DNA from: Phaeodactylibacter sp.
GTDB lineage: Bacteria; Bacteroidota; Bacteroidia; Chitinophagales; Saprospiraceae
DNA length: 64,000 bases
Direction of reading: 5' to 3'
NCBI RefSeq assembly: GCF_022763345.1
Contig: NZ_JALEGS010000093.1
Coordinates: forward strand, 47,602-111,601
In this document: piece after piece, positions 26,376 through 34,139 of the stretch
How the letters are laid out: the number at the start of each line of letters is the position of its first letter
Numbering within the stretch: the first letter of the stretch is position 1
The notes under the pieces: model-generated
The model's database searches: none
Seen by the model: the letters and a program-made list of their open reading frames with translations, nothing else
Told to the model about the DNA's origin: nothing
Position numbers and translations under genes: made by a program

Positions 26376-26798
26376 TTACTCGTTTTGAGAACTTTTCGAT
26401 AATTCGAGCAGAAAGTCGTCAATATTAACAACTTCTACTGCGGGGAAATTAATGTCATGGAGCGCCTTAAAATGGGTATCATTGGATACGATAAACTTTA
26501 CGTTGCCAGCAATTGCACAATCTACGAACTTGTTGTCATCGGGGTCTTGCTCGATTAGATGCCACTTGTAGTAAACTTCAATTTTTCTGACGAAACTAGA
26601 GTTAATCAAAAACTCTCCAATGTTACTTGCGACTATGTGATTGGTTTTATGTTCCAGGATCTCAAGATATTCTGTAAGGATTTCATTTGTGATGATTAAT
26701 TCATAGACCCCGGAAATCAAATCATCGAATATCTTCCTGTACGGAGAGTTTTTTGGAATAGCCATTAGTAGGACATTCGTGTTCATCACGATTTTCAT
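26376..26798 (-). CDS. PIN-family putative toxin, first catalytic Asp replaced
   Basis: 140 residues, PIN domain of the COG1569 type: start MKIVMNTNVLL, ILTEYLEILEHKT (second acidic cluster), DPDDNKFVDCAIAG (third cluster), KFIVSNDTHFKAL (fourth). PIN toxins are metal-dependent RNases with four acidic residues; the first is normally the Asp in VLDTN, but here the codon is AAC, giving MNTN. The other acidic residues remain. The enzyme may therefore be weak or inactive. It overlaps the antitoxin gene by 1 nt. A decayed paralogue lies at 34140-34554 and retains VLDTN. Confidence 0.85.
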   Translation of the reverse strand: MKIVMNTNVLLMAIPKNSPYRKIFDDLISGVYELIITNEILTEYLEILEHKTNHIVASNIGEFLINSSFVRKIEVYYKWHLIEQDPDDNKFVDCAIAGNVKFIVSNDTHFKALHDINFPAVEVVNIDDFLLELSKSSQNE

Positions 26799-27022
26799 CA
26801 GAAAGAATATTTAGTCCGCATATGTTCTTTAGACCATTCCTCGATGGTTTTTTCGTTCCATTGATTTTCTTCCCATAGTCTATCCATTTCCGCTGTAGCC
26901 TTCTCAGCAAAGTAGTTGGCTAAAAGGTTCCTGATTTCAATAATCTGATGGTCTTCGAGGTCGAAGCTAAATACTTTTAGGAGCTCAAGTTGAAGATTGG
27001 ACATTTTCTTGGTGGTTTCCAT
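26798..27022 (-). CDS. Antitoxin partner of the PIN toxin
   Basis: 74 residues. No classic DNA-binding fold recognised, but the pattern (SNLQLELLKVFSFDLEDHQI, NLLANYFAEKATAEMDRLWE, NEKTIEEWSKEHMR) is the small helical protein that accompanies COG1569 PIN proteins in Bacteroidota and Cyanobacteria. It is closely matched by the 71-residue protein at 33902-34117 (NLQIELLQLYSQDVSDEDL, LARYFADKASDEMDKLW). Overlaps the toxin start by 1 nt. Expected to bind and neutralise the toxin. Confidence 0.8.
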   Translation of the reverse strand: METTKKMSNLQLELLKVFSFDLEDHQIIEIRNLLANYFAEKATAEMDRLWEENQWNEKTIEEWSKEHMRTKYSF

Positions 27023-27059
27023 GTGTACGCATATTTAATCGGCTGAAAATTAATATATC

Positions 27060-27075
27060 TGCGTTTTAAAACGCA
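27060..27075. promoter_or_regulatory. 16-bp perfect palindrome, candidate toxin-antitoxin operator
   Basis: TGCGTTTTAAAACGCA reads the same on both strands and lies 38 nt upstream of the antitoxin ATG (27022, minus). Toxin-antitoxin operons are commonly autoregulated from such sites. No equal palindrome was seen before the second copy at 33902. Confidence 0.45.
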
Positions 27076-27158
27076 TCAATGGCAATAATCGTTCTTTTAT
27101 TTGCCGTCGAGGGCTCAATAAATATACGGAATTGGCTGCTAAAGAAAGCCTTAAACCA

Positions 27159-28124
27159 CTACAACCCAAACCGCATTCCCTCCCGGCTGATCCCAAACCC
27201 TGCCTGTTCCACCTCCCGCTGTGCTGCACTGCCCGCTTGCAGTAAAGGATTGGAGTGGTTGAAGTGAATAAAATAAATCCGCCTTCGGATGCTGTTTGGT
27301 AAAGGGGCAAAGCGTTTTAGGCTTTCCTGCACAAAAGGGTGGGGGATTTCCGACATGTCCCGACCGGGCAGCTCGGCTCCGGAGTAAAAAGTGGCATCAA
27401 GGAAAGCGAGGTCATGAACCTCTACCATGGAGTCGATGGGCACTTCCCAGCGGCCCCATTTGTCGATATCTGGCAGAAACATCAGCTGGCGGTTGGGGCC
27501 CTGCACGCTGAAGCCTACTGTTTCTGAAAACTCATCGCGGTGGGGTACCGGGAAAGGAGTGATGGTAAGGTTAGGGCTAAGTGTTACGGCTTGTCCTGCC
27601 TGCAGGATGCGCAGTTCGATATTGCCGAGATCAGCAAGCTGACTCCACGGGCCGTTCTCCCGGAGAAAGCTATCCATGCGGGGCATGACATACACGGGGA
27701 CGCCTTGAGCGCCCATCACTTCCCGGCCCAGGTACATCAGACCGGTGTAATGGCCGATGTGGGCGTGGGTGAGCAGGATGCCTCCCAGTTCCAATCCCAG
27801 GCTGTCCCGGATGAACTGCAGCTGCTCCGGGAAGTCGGGCGTGGCGTCCAGCAGCCAGGCTTTGCCCGCCTGCCGGTCGCTGATGGCCAGGCAGCTGACC
27901 ATTCGCCTTTTTGCGGGATTGTCCCAGGCCGGGCGGCAGCAGGCTTTTTGGCAATCGGCTTGTGGGTAGCCGGCATCTTGTGCAATGCCCAAGACGGTTG
28001 CTTCCACTACCGAAACGGGTTCATCAGAGGCGGGCTGAGGTGCTGAGTCTCCGCAACCACCAGGTATTAGAAAAAAAGTGGGGCATAAAATGCAGAAAAA
28101 CAACTGTATTTTGATTTTTGGCAC
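27159..28124 (-). CDS. PqqB-like metallo-beta-lactamase-fold lipoprotein
   Basis: 321 residues with a lipoprotein-type signal (lipobox Cys in PGGCGDS). The mature protein begins with the PqqB-family motif VLGIAQDAGYPQADC...CC, then the metal-site loop LTHAHIGHYTGL (a variant of HxHxDH in which Asp is missing), FPVPHRDEFSET, and FLDATFYSG and HFNHSNPLL near the C-terminus. In PqqB this fold acts in PQQ formation; here there are no other pqq genes and an exported lipoprotein form, so it is best called an MBL-fold hydrolase of unknown substrate. Monocistronic. Confidence 0.82.
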   Translation of the reverse strand: MPKIKIQLFFCILCPTFFLIPGGCGDSAPQPASDEPVSVVEATVLGIAQDAGYPQADCQKACCRPAWDNPAKRRMVSCLAISDRQAGKAWLLDATPDFPEQLQFIRDSLGLELGGILLTHAHIGHYTGLMYLGREVMGAQGVPVYVMPRMDSFLRENGPWSQLADLGNIELRILQAGQAVTLSPNLTITPFPVPHRDEFSETVGFSVQGPNRQLMFLPDIDKWGRWEVPIDSMVEVHDLAFLDATFYSGAELPGRDMSEIPHPFVQESLKRFAPLPNSIRRRIYFIHFNHSNPLLQAGSAAQREVEQAGFGISREGMRFGL

Positions 28125-28180
28125 GGTACTTGCAGTTAGTAAGACAGGTTAAAAAATCATAAGGTCACGATTTGTAATTT

Positions 28181-28205
28181 GCCCGCCTTCGAGCGGGCTT
28201 TTTTT
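28181..28205 (+). terminator. Hairpin plus T-tract, rho-independent type
   Basis: GCCCGC (28181-28186), loop CTTCGA, GCGGGC (28193-28198), then seven T. It reads in the plus direction although no plus-strand gene lies upstream; it sits between the 5' end of the MBL gene and the 3' end of the GreA-like gene (both minus). On the minus strand the hairpin follows the GreA-like stop and lacks a T-tract, so it may stop antisense or serve both ways. Confidence 0.6.
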
Positions 28206-28656
28206 ATGTTACGTCCAAAATTTCATCTTCCTGTCCGTTGAAGACGATTTTATCACCTTTCGATTTTCCCAGCATTTGCTGAGCGAGCGGTGCCTGAGTG
28301 GAGATGCAGTAGAATACTGTTCCATCCACCATGGCTTTGCCCATGCTTACTGATAAAAAGTAGCAGCCCTTTTGGGTACGCACCAGGCTGCCTGAACTGA
28401 TGGTAGTGCCGCTGTAAGGGGGGATCTGCCGGAGCTGTTGCAACTGAAACTGCGCCTGATCGAGCTGCGCCATGACCTTGTCCTCTTCCATCTGCATCAT
28501 CGCCCGACCGGTTTCGTATTTATCGCCGGCGCTGCTTTTGGTTTCGTTGTTGCGGGCTGCCTGAATGGTTTCCACAGACCGCTGCAGGGTGGCTATCCGG
28601 GCTTGCAATTGTGCCCGGCACTGATCAGTCAGGCGTTCTTTGATGGTCTTTCCCAA
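28204..28656 (-). CDS. GreA/GreB-like transcript-cleavage-factor-type protein
   Basis: 150 residues. The N-terminal half is a long coiled coil (LQARIATLQRSVETIQAARN, MMQMEEDKVMAQLDQAQFQL) with the acidic tip KSSAGDKYETGRA, and the C-terminal half is a small beta domain (SGSLVRTQKGCYFLSV, APLAQQMLGKSKGDKIVFNG) that matches the GreA FKBP-like domain. Homologues in Bacteroidota are often labelled 3-oxoacyl-ACP synthase by error; there is no thiolase fold here. Probably binds RNA polymerase in the secondary channel or a related target. Function inferred from fold only. Confidence 0.75.
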   Translation of the reverse strand: MGKTIKERLTDQCRAQLQARIATLQRSVETIQAARNNETKSSAGDKYETGRAMMQMEEDKVMAQLDQAQFQLQQLRQIPPYSGTTISSGSLVRTQKGCYFLSVSMGKAMVDGTVFYCISTQAPLAQQMLGKSKGDKIVFNGQEDEILDVT

Positions 28657-28762
28657 TTTTTATCCGATTAAGTGGTGGTTGATGTAAATCATGGCTTGTT
28701 GAATTGCAAAGATTGCCAATGCTTTGTAAATTAATGGCAGACAAAACCAAATAAAATTCAAA

Positions 28763-29242
28763 ATGAAACAACCAACCTTTCTGAATGCAGCCCTGAGATT
28801 ATTAGCCCTCTGCGGGCTCCCCTTGCTGTTGGTACAGTGTGTCAATACCGCCGAAAAGAATGAGGCAGACACTTCACAGGAAGAGGCTGTAACTGAGGCT
28901 CCGGTCCACAAAGCGGCGGACCCCCTGGAGCGGGGCGAGGAGCTGTACATTTCTTACTGTAAAATCTGCCACGGTGCAGAAGGCGTTGCCGGGCCCATGT
29001 CGGACTTGCTCAAAGTCACCCCTCCCGACTTGACCAAGATCGCTGCCCGCCGCAATGGCGAATATCCGGAGGCCCTGATCTTTGATATTGTCAAAGGCAA
29101 CAAAGAGCTCAAGGGGCACGGTGGCGCTATGCCCGTTTGGGGCGAGACCTTCCGGGAATCTGAAAACCTGAAGACCGAAGCTGAAGTGGATGCGGAAATC
29201 CGTAAAGTGGTCGCTTACCTGAAAACGCTTCAGGAAAGTTAG
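28763..29242 (+). CDS. Class I c-type cytochrome lipoprotein
   Basis: 159 residues. Lipoprotein signal with Cys26 in LLLVQC. The linker is rich in Glu and Thr. One haem site CKICH (Cys66, Cys69, His70) follows, with a likely axial Met in HGGAMPVWGETF (~120) and a C-terminal helix VVAYLKTLQES closing the fold. A single-haem electron carrier anchored at the periplasmic side. No oxidase or dehydrogenase gene lies next to it, so its partner is unknown. Its stop codon overlaps the first bases of a palindromic element. Confidence 0.9.
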   Translation: MKQPTFLNAALRLLALCGLPLLLVQCVNTAEKNEADTSQEEAVTEAPVHKAADPLERGEELYISYCKICHGAEGVAGPMSDLLKVTPPDLTKIAARRNGEYPEALIFDIVKGNKELKGHGGAMPVWGETFRESENLKTEAEVDAEIRKVVAYLKTLQES

Positions 29243-29399
29243 AGCTTGTTGGGGTTTTGCTTTTGGAGCGAACGTAGCCAAATTTTATTCTGATCAAGGC
29301 ATGATGAGGGAACATCCGTACGGACGTGACCGAAGAATAACGAAGAGCAGGACAAAATTTGGCAAGAGCAGCCCGAAGTGTAAAACCCCAATAAGCTCT
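29241..29399. repeat. 159-bp near-perfect palindromic element between convergent genes
   Basis: Both ends read inward AGAGCTTrTTGGGGTTTTrC, and the symmetry runs through AGCCAAATTTT (29276-29286) and its complement near 29354-29364 to the exact centre TCCGTACGGA (29315-29324). The whole element can fold on itself. It fills the gap between the cytochrome c and paaY stops, so it may terminate both, but it is far longer than a terminator and looks like a MITE or mobile palindrome. Confidence 0.7.
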
Positions 29400-29402
29400 T
29401 TA

Positions 29403-30002
29403 TTATTCTTCCCGTTTGATCGCCTCCCATGTTGCGTACAACGCTTCCTGCCGGGGGCGGTCAGCCGGGATTTCCCGAAGGGGCTCTACCGGCTTCAGCG
29501 TGGCGTGGCAGTCGCCCGGCAGCGTCTGATACAGCTGTGTGCCTTTGGTCTTCCAGGCGATCATTTCGTCGCTTACGGTCTTGATGACTTTGCCCGGATT
29601 GCCCACCACCAGGCTGCGGGGCGGGATTGCTGCTTTAGCCTTCACGAAAGTAAGCGCCCCGATGATAGACTCCGCCCCGATGACGGCATTGTCCATGATG
29701 ACGCTGTTCATGCCTACCATGCAGTTACGGCCAATATGCGCACCGTGGATGATGGCACCGTGCCCGATATGTGCCGATGCTTCCAGGCGCACCGTCACCC
29801 CCGGGAACATGTGGATGGTACAGTTTTCCTGCACATTGCAGCCGTCTTCGATCACGATACCGCCCCAGTCGCCACGGATCGCCGCCCCGGGCCCGATATA
29901 CACATCCTTGCCTATGATAACATTACCGGTCACCACCGCCTGCGGGTGCACGAAAGCCGATTCGTGGACAACGGGGATGAAGCCTTTGAAAGCGTAGATC
30001 AT
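29403..30002 (-). CDS. paaY: PaaY-like gamma-carbonic-anhydrase-fold hexapeptide protein
   Basis: 199 residues. A left-handed beta helix of hexapeptide repeats (residues ~15-140): VVTGNVIIGKDVYIGPGAAI, RGDWGGIVIEDGCNVQENC. Metal-binding His sit in CTIHMFPG and AHIGHGAIIHGAHIG, as in gamma-class carbonic anhydrases. The extended C-terminus (MIAWKTKGTQLYQTLPGDCH) is the PaaY feature. PaaY is a CoA thioesterase or accessory protein of phenylacetate degradation. With paaZ 3 kb away, this supports a phenylacetate pathway whose genes are scattered. Monocistronic. Confidence 0.87.
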   Translation of the reverse strand: MIYAFKGFIPVVHESAFVHPQAVVTGNVIIGKDVYIGPGAAIRGDWGGIVIEDGCNVQENCTIHMFPGVTVRLEASAHIGHGAIIHGAHIGRNCMVGMNSVIMDNAVIGAESIIGALTFVKAKAAIPPRSLVVGNPGKVIKTVSDEMIAWKTKGTQLYQTLPGDCHATLKPVEPLREIPADRPRQEALYATWEAIKREE

Positions 30003-30180
30003 AATTGTAGTTTAGAAGTCCATTCCAATTGTTGTTTTGGAAAAGTAATAAAACGCCTGGAATTGCGCTGGTTTTCGCTTTAGGATGAGCGGGCATAAGT
30101 GCTCAAATTAGAGAGTCAAAATCCATAGCGCGCCTTTAGGTGCGCTATCTTGGTAGGAAATAGGTGGCAGCTGGGGAGTG

Positions 30181-30203
30181 CCGTGCCGTAGGTGCGGAAT
30201 GTG
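30181..30203 (-). repeat. Dispersed repeat copy C (reverse orientation)
   Basis: Read on the minus strand it gives CACATTCCGCACCTACGGCA, matching copies A (8680-8703) and B (9464-9487). Downstream, ATTCCGTACAC at 30218-30228 can pair with GTGCGGAAT of the core with one wobble, again giving a hairpin. It lies in the 30,003-30,310 gap, which has no gene. Confidence 0.6.
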
Positions 30204-30264
30204 TTATTGATCGTATATTCCGTACACATGAGCCATGACCAGGAAGGCCTGGTGTATTGCGAAA

Positions 30265-30303
30265 ACAAAAAAGGCTACCCTTCCGTAAGGAAGCGGTAGC
30301 CTT
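30265..30303 (-). terminator. Rho-independent terminator of tmRNA
   Basis: On the minus strand, AAGGCTACC and GGTAGCC with inner CTTCC/GGAAG form a long stem with loop TTAC, followed by TTTTTTG. It begins 8 nt after the tmRNA 3' end, the expected position. Confidence 0.85.
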
Positions 30304-30310
30304 ATTGTTG

Positions 30311-30686
30311 TGGAGACGGCGAGAGTCGAACTCGCGTCCAGCGAAAGCACTCATAAGCCTTCTACATGCTTAGTACCACATTGAAATTTTCGAGCCTGGG
30401 GGAGGTCGCGGTACCCACCTATGACCAGACCTTAGCCCCTTAATTTCGCAGTCTGTTCGGAGCAGGGCAGACCACTAGCCTAAAGGGTTGGTTGATATGC
30501 GGCACGCTGTGTATTAGGCGTCAAGCGTACGGCACAAAGGCTTTCTAAGACCTAGTCTTAGGCAGCCATGGCATACTGTGTATTGCCATGTAAAAGTGTC
30601 AATAGCCATTTGTTAACGGAGTGAACTATCGTGCTCCGGCATGCTTACTTACCAGTTTACTTCCCTGTCGATTCCAGTACGTCCCC
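30311..30686 (-). ncRNA. ssrA: tmRNA (transfer-messenger RNA)
   Basis: Minus strand. The 5' end GGGGACGTACTGGAATCGAC (from 30686) pairs with the 3' end CGTCTCC-A (30318-30311): seven pairs with one G-U. The T-arm GCGAG-TTCGACT-CTCGC is next to the 3' end; CCA is not encoded. The tag frame at 30587-30558 reads GGC AAT ACA CAG TAT GCC ATG GCT GCC TAA, i.e. GNTQYAMAA after the tRNA-borne Ala. Pseudoknot-forming segments fill the remainder. It rescues stalled ribosomes with SmpB and marks the product for proteolysis. 376 nt, followed by a strong terminator. Confidence 0.96.
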
Positions 30687-30692
30687 TACTAA

Positions 30693-30719
30693 CCGCCGTA
30701 GCCCGAAGGGCGAAGGAGG
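30693..30719. other. Imperfect GC-rich palindrome just upstream of tmRNA
   Basis: CCGCCGTAGCCC and GGGCGAAGGAGG flank GAA; 9 of 12 positions pair. It sits 6 nt before the tmRNA 5' end in the 30,687-31,038 gap, so it could be part of the precursor leader or an intergenic REP-like repeat. Confidence 0.4.
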
Positions 30720-30956
30720 TCTATGGTCACCGTAACCAATGGGTCGAAGGAAACCTTTGATAGCCGAGATTGTTAAGCCCCGGCTGATTGTACTGAAGCG
30801 CCATCGGCACCATCAGCAGTTTTGACATTTTGTCAAGGGAAAACTGAATCTTTCAGCTTTCAAAGAACTATACCCATAACATCTCAAAGCCTGTCATTAG
30901 TTCAATCGGCAGCAAAAAAAGTAAAAACCGACCTTTCACCGCCAAACATTTTAAGC

Positions 30957-30986
30957 TTGCTAAATAGCGAATAAAATCTATTTTTG
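30957..30986 (+). promoter_or_regulatory. Consensus Bacteroidota promoter of fabH
   Basis: TTG (30957-30959), exactly 19 nt, then TATTTTTG (30979-30986), which fits TAnnTTTG. Transcription would start near 30992, 47 nt before the fabH ATG. This is the best match to the sigma-ABfr-type promoter in the window. Confidence 0.75.
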
Positions 30987-31038
30987 CACCGCAAAAAGAC
31001 TTTAATAATCAGAGCCTCAGCCGATAACACCCTAACAC

Positions 31039-32010
31039 ATGCAAGCGAAAATCACGGCCATCGGTGCCTATGCACCAGAACAAATTATTGATAACCACTA
31101 CTTTGAAGGCTTTATTGAGACCTCCGATGAATGGATTCAGTCCCGTACCGGCATAAAAACCCGCCACTTTGCCCGCCAAAATGAGTACACCGGAGATCTC
31201 AGCGAAAAAGCCGCCCTCAACCTGGCCAAAACCTACGGCAAAGACCTGAGCGATGTGGACTTTATCCTGCTCGCTACAGTATCCCATGACCACGTCATGC
31301 CCAGCGTGGCAGCAGTCTTACAGCACCGGCTGGGTATCCGGCAGGCAGGAGCGCTTGATGTTGCAGCGGCTTGTGCAGGGTTCGGCTATGGCATTGCTTT
31401 AGCGAAAAGCATGATAGAGTCCGGTATGCAGCGCAAAGTACTTGTTATTGGAGCGGAAGTCCTTTCCAAAGTCATCGATTATTCTGACCGCACTTCCTGC
31501 ATACTCTTTGGTGACGGCGCAGGGGCGGTATTGGTGGAGGCATCGGAACAAGGCAACATAGGTGCCTGCATTGTGGGCGCTGAAGGCAGTGGCGGACAGG
31601 ACCTCTACCTGTCCAATCAATCTACGATGATCAATGGCGAACCCATCAAAGCTAGCGGCAAAATTTACCAAAACGGCCGCAAGGTCTTCAAATGGGCCGT
31701 CAACCGCATGACTGAACAGGCCAAAGTATTGCTGGAAAAGAACAACCTGACGATCAATGACATCGACTGGTTCGTACCCCACAGTGCCAATATGCGCATC
31801 ATTGAGGCGATCTGCAAAGGCATCGGCCTGCCGGTGGAAAAAGCCCTCGAAAGCCTATCCGTCTATGGCAACACCTCCTCCGCTTCCATCCCACTGGCCC
31901 TGAACGAAGGCGTCAAATCCGGCAAGGTCAAAAAAGGCGATAAAGTGATGCTGCTCGGTTTCGGTGGCGGGCTTTCCTATGCGGGGACTGTTGTGGAGTG
32001 GGGGGTGTAG
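31039..32010 (+). CDS. fabH: 3-oxoacyl-ACP synthase III (KAS III)
   Basis: 323 residues, thiolase fold. The catalytic triad is Cys112 (VAAACAGFGYG), His248 (VPHSANMRI) and Asn278 (YGNTSSAS). TSDEWIQSRTGIKTRH near residue 28-43 is the family's N-terminal signature and GDGAGAVLVE a glycine-rich core motif. It condenses acetyl-CoA, or a branched acyl-CoA, with malonyl-ACP to start fatty-acid synthesis. In Bacteroidota with iso-fatty acids, extra FabH copies prime with branched acyl-CoA. No other fab or plsX gene adjoins, so it may be such an extra copy. Own consensus promoter. Confidence 0.93.
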   Translation: MQAKITAIGAYAPEQIIDNHYFEGFIETSDEWIQSRTGIKTRHFARQNEYTGDLSEKAALNLAKTYGKDLSDVDFILLATVSHDHVMPSVAAVLQHRLGIRQAGALDVAAACAGFGYGIALAKSMIESGMQRKVLVIGAEVLSKVIDYSDRTSCILFGDGAGAVLVEASEQGNIGACIVGAEGSGGQDLYLSNQSTMINGEPIKASGKIYQNGRKVFKWAVNRMTEQAKVLLEKNNLTINDIDWFVPHSANMRIIEAICKGIGLPVEKALESLSVYGNTSSASIPLALNEGVKSGKVKKGDKVMLLGFGGGLSYAGTVVEWGV

Positions 32011-32081
32011 AATCGGTACTTTGTCTATCTGCCTTTAGGTTGTAATTAATTAGCTTTTGATGCACGGAGGCTGTTGTGTGC

Positions 32082-32306
32082 TCACCGGGTGCATCAAGTC
32101 GGGCCATGCCCCGGGCATTCACCCGATGCGTATTTCGTGTGCTCATGGCAGTACGCCGGGCGAAGGGAGAGCGCCCGGCGAGGCAGCCTCACCGGGTGCA
32201 CTACGTCCAGCCATTGCCGGGGGATTCACCCGGTGCGCTTTTAGTTGGCTCGTATTCAAACTACCCAAGACGGAGAGAGCGCCGGGCGAGAAGAGGACGC
32301 CCGGCG
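32082..32306. repeat. Two tandem units, each with two strong hairpins
   Basis: Unit 1 (32082-32180) and unit 2 (32189-32306) share TCACCGGGTGCA, GCCAT, GGG.ATTCACCCG.TGCG and a closing pair CGCCGGGC ... GCCCGGCG. In unit 2, CACCGGGTG and CACCCGGTG are exact complements; in unit 1, one base differs. CGCCGGGC/GCCCGGCG is exact in both. The middle spacer differs in length and sequence. Open frames on both strands here are repeat translation, not genes. Outside the array the 32,011-32,578 gap shows nothing else. Confidence 0.75.
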
Positions 32307-32578
32307 ATGACTTCCGCAGGTGTACCCACTCCAACCAGATACCCTGCCTGTCATTGCCAAAAGACTGATTAACAGCCGATAGCCTGCTCCCTTTTTACCA
32401 ATTTTATCCCTATCACCTCAAAGTTCGGATTTACCGCACACGTTCAGGATTTCATTTCCGGACGATTGCCCGCGCAATGCCCTGCATCTTTGTACTGTTG
32501 TTAGTTTCAAATGATTTAGAAATCACCCGTTTTTAAGAAATCACCCACTTTTTACACCCGACAAAATTGAAGTCACCT

Positions 32579-33655
32579 ATGAAAAACCTGTTTTTCTTTT
32601 TTCCAATCCTCCTGTCCATTGTCATTCTGTTTACTTCCTGTGAAGACGATGATACGGTGACACCTGGGCCCACCCCTTCTTACACCAATGCGCTGGACTA
32701 CGCCCAAGCCTCCGGGTTTCAGGGCAGCATGCTGCTGCGCAAGGGCGATGAGGACCTCATCCGGCAGGGCTTTGGAGAGGCTAGGGCAGGGGAGGGCATC
32801 ATGAATGCCACAGACACCAAATTTCGTATTGGCTCCATGTCTAAGGCATTCACCGTGCTGGGCATTTTGCAACTGCAAAGAACAGGGCTGATCGAAAGCC
32901 TCGACCAAACCATCAGTGCATTTGCGCCCGATTTTCCTTACGGCAGTCAGATCACCCTGCGGCACCTTATGTCGCATACTTCCGGATTGCCGGACCACGT
33001 TGCGACCTTTGAAGAATTGTACGAGCAACAAAATGCCTTCCTCACACCAGAGGACATCGTGGATGCCTATACAGAGGCCTTACAGGAAGAAGAATTGCTA
33101 TTTGAGCCCGGTAGCAATTTCCACTATTGCAACGCCAATTACCTGCTTCTGGCCACACTTGTGGAAGCACTTTCAGGCCAGCCCTACCACGAGTACCTGC
33201 AATCTACCGCGCTGGAGTACCTGAATATGTCAGACACTTATCCCAGCGCCAACGACTTCGGCATAATAGGCGAAGCGGTGGGCTACCTGAACGGTGCACC
33301 GGTGGAGCCCTACCCCATGTCGGTTGCCTTCGGTGCGGGCGACTGGGCCAGTACGATAGGAGATATGGAAAAATGGGGCGATGCCTGGATGGGCGATTTG
33401 CTCACTGGCCTGGAGCAGGCAGCGGTCTTTCCTGCCCCTGCACAAGATGATGCCACCTCCGTTGGGCTGGGCTGGTTTGCCATCCGCATACAGGGAGAAC
33501 TGGTTTATTTCCATGGCGGAGATGTGGACGGCTTTACTTCGCTCATTGCCCTGTTCCCCGAGTCCGATGGGCTGTTCATTGCCCTAAGCAATCAGGAAGG
33601 GCAGCGCAGTACCCTGGACCAGATGATGGAAACCTTCGCGATACAGGAATTTTAA
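32579..33655 (+). CDS. Serine hydrolase lipoprotein, beta-lactamase / class C PBP family
   Basis: 358 residues from ATG at 32579; four upstream codons from a TTG are less likely. Lipoprotein signal with FTSCEDDD. The serine-hydrolase fold carries SMSKAFTVLG (SxxK nucleophile, ~residue 85), FHYCNANYLLLA (YxN motif, ~190) and YFHGGDVDGFTSL (HxG third motif, ~315). Such proteins are periplasmic or surface D-aminopeptidases, esterases or carboxypeptidase-like enzymes; substrate unknown. A good terminator follows the stop. Monocistronic. Confidence 0.88.
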   Translation: MKNLFFFFPILLSIVILFTSCEDDDTVTPGPTPSYTNALDYAQASGFQGSMLLRKGDEDLIRQGFGEARAGEGIMNATDTKFRIGSMSKAFTVLGILQLQRTGLIESLDQTISAFAPDFPYGSQITLRHLMSHTSGLPDHVATFEELYEQQNAFLTPEDIVDAYTEALQEEELLFEPGSNFHYCNANYLLLATLVEALSGQPYHEYLQSTALEYLNMSDTYPSANDFGIIGEAVGYLNGAPVEPYPMSVAFGAGDWASTIGDMEKWGDAWMGDLLTGLEQAAVFPAPAQDDATSVGLGWFAIRIQGELVYFHGGDVDGFTSLIALFPESDGLFIALSNQEGQRSTLDQMMETFAIQEF

Positions 33656-33677
33656 TTAGCATTTTGGGATATGCATG

Positions 33678-33706
33678 GCCCGCGCCTCGATGAGGTGCGG
33701 GCTTTT
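33678..33706 (+). terminator. Rho-independent terminator after the serine hydrolase gene
   Basis: GCCCGCGCCTC (33678-33688), loop GAT, GAGGTGCGGGC (33692-33702), then TTTT. 11-bp stem with one G-U pair, 23 nt after the stop at 33655. Confidence 0.85.
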
Positions 33707-33901
33707 GCTTATGTCTCGTGCGACTAGACCGAATTAATTGATAATATTTTCACACTTGAGCCCGTTTTTGGTGCGCGATCTTTAACTGTCAAAGATTTGC
33801 GACTCAGTCCACTAGGGCAATAAGGTCAACGATAGGAAGCCCAAGATGTTTCTCTTGAAAGGATGGAAAAAAAGAACTAACTTAATCATCAATGATGAAA
33901 G

Positions 33902-34117
33902 ATGAAAATATTAGATAAGCCATTAAGTAACCTCCAGATTGAGCTGCTTCAACTATACAGTCAGGATGTCAGTGACGAAGACCTCATTGCTATAAAGCGA
34001 ATGCTTGCTCGGTATTTTGCTGATAAAGCATCCGATGAGATGGATAAATTATGGACTGAAAAAGGGTGGACAAACGAAACGATGGATAATTGGCTAGAAG
34101 ACAAGGAAGGATTGTAA
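33902..34117 (+). CDS. Antitoxin-like protein, paralogue of 26798-27022
   Basis: 71 residues: LSNLQIELLQLYSQDVSDED, RMLARYFADKASDEMDKLWT, GWTNETMDNWLEDKEGL. It clearly matches the 74-residue antitoxin at 26798-27022 along its whole length. The toxin gene that should follow is broken, so this is an orphan antitoxin. It may still act on other PIN toxins or on its own promoter. AT-richer than the flanking genes. Confidence 0.8.
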   Translation: MKILDKPLSNLQIELLQLYSQDVSDEDLIAIKRMLARYFADKASDEMDKLWTEKGWTNETMDNWLEDKEGL

Positions 34118-34139
34118 TAAGGAAAATGACAAGTAATTA

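Noticed and set aside
27159..28124. Calling the MBL-fold lipoprotein PqqB proper
   Set aside because: No other pqq genes, a lipoprotein signal and an altered metal motif; only family-level similarity is supported.
28204..28656. 3-oxoacyl-ACP synthase label for this protein
   Set aside because: No thiolase fold or catalytic Cys; coiled coil plus small beta domain fits the GreA type.
30822..30836. TTGACA/TGTCAA inverted repeat in the fabH-tmRNA gap
   Set aside because: Short, position unclear with respect to either promoter, no independent support.
32057..32372. Overlapping small frames on both strands after fabH
   Set aside because: They translate the tandem hairpin repeats; Pro/Gly/Arg-rich and frame-independent.
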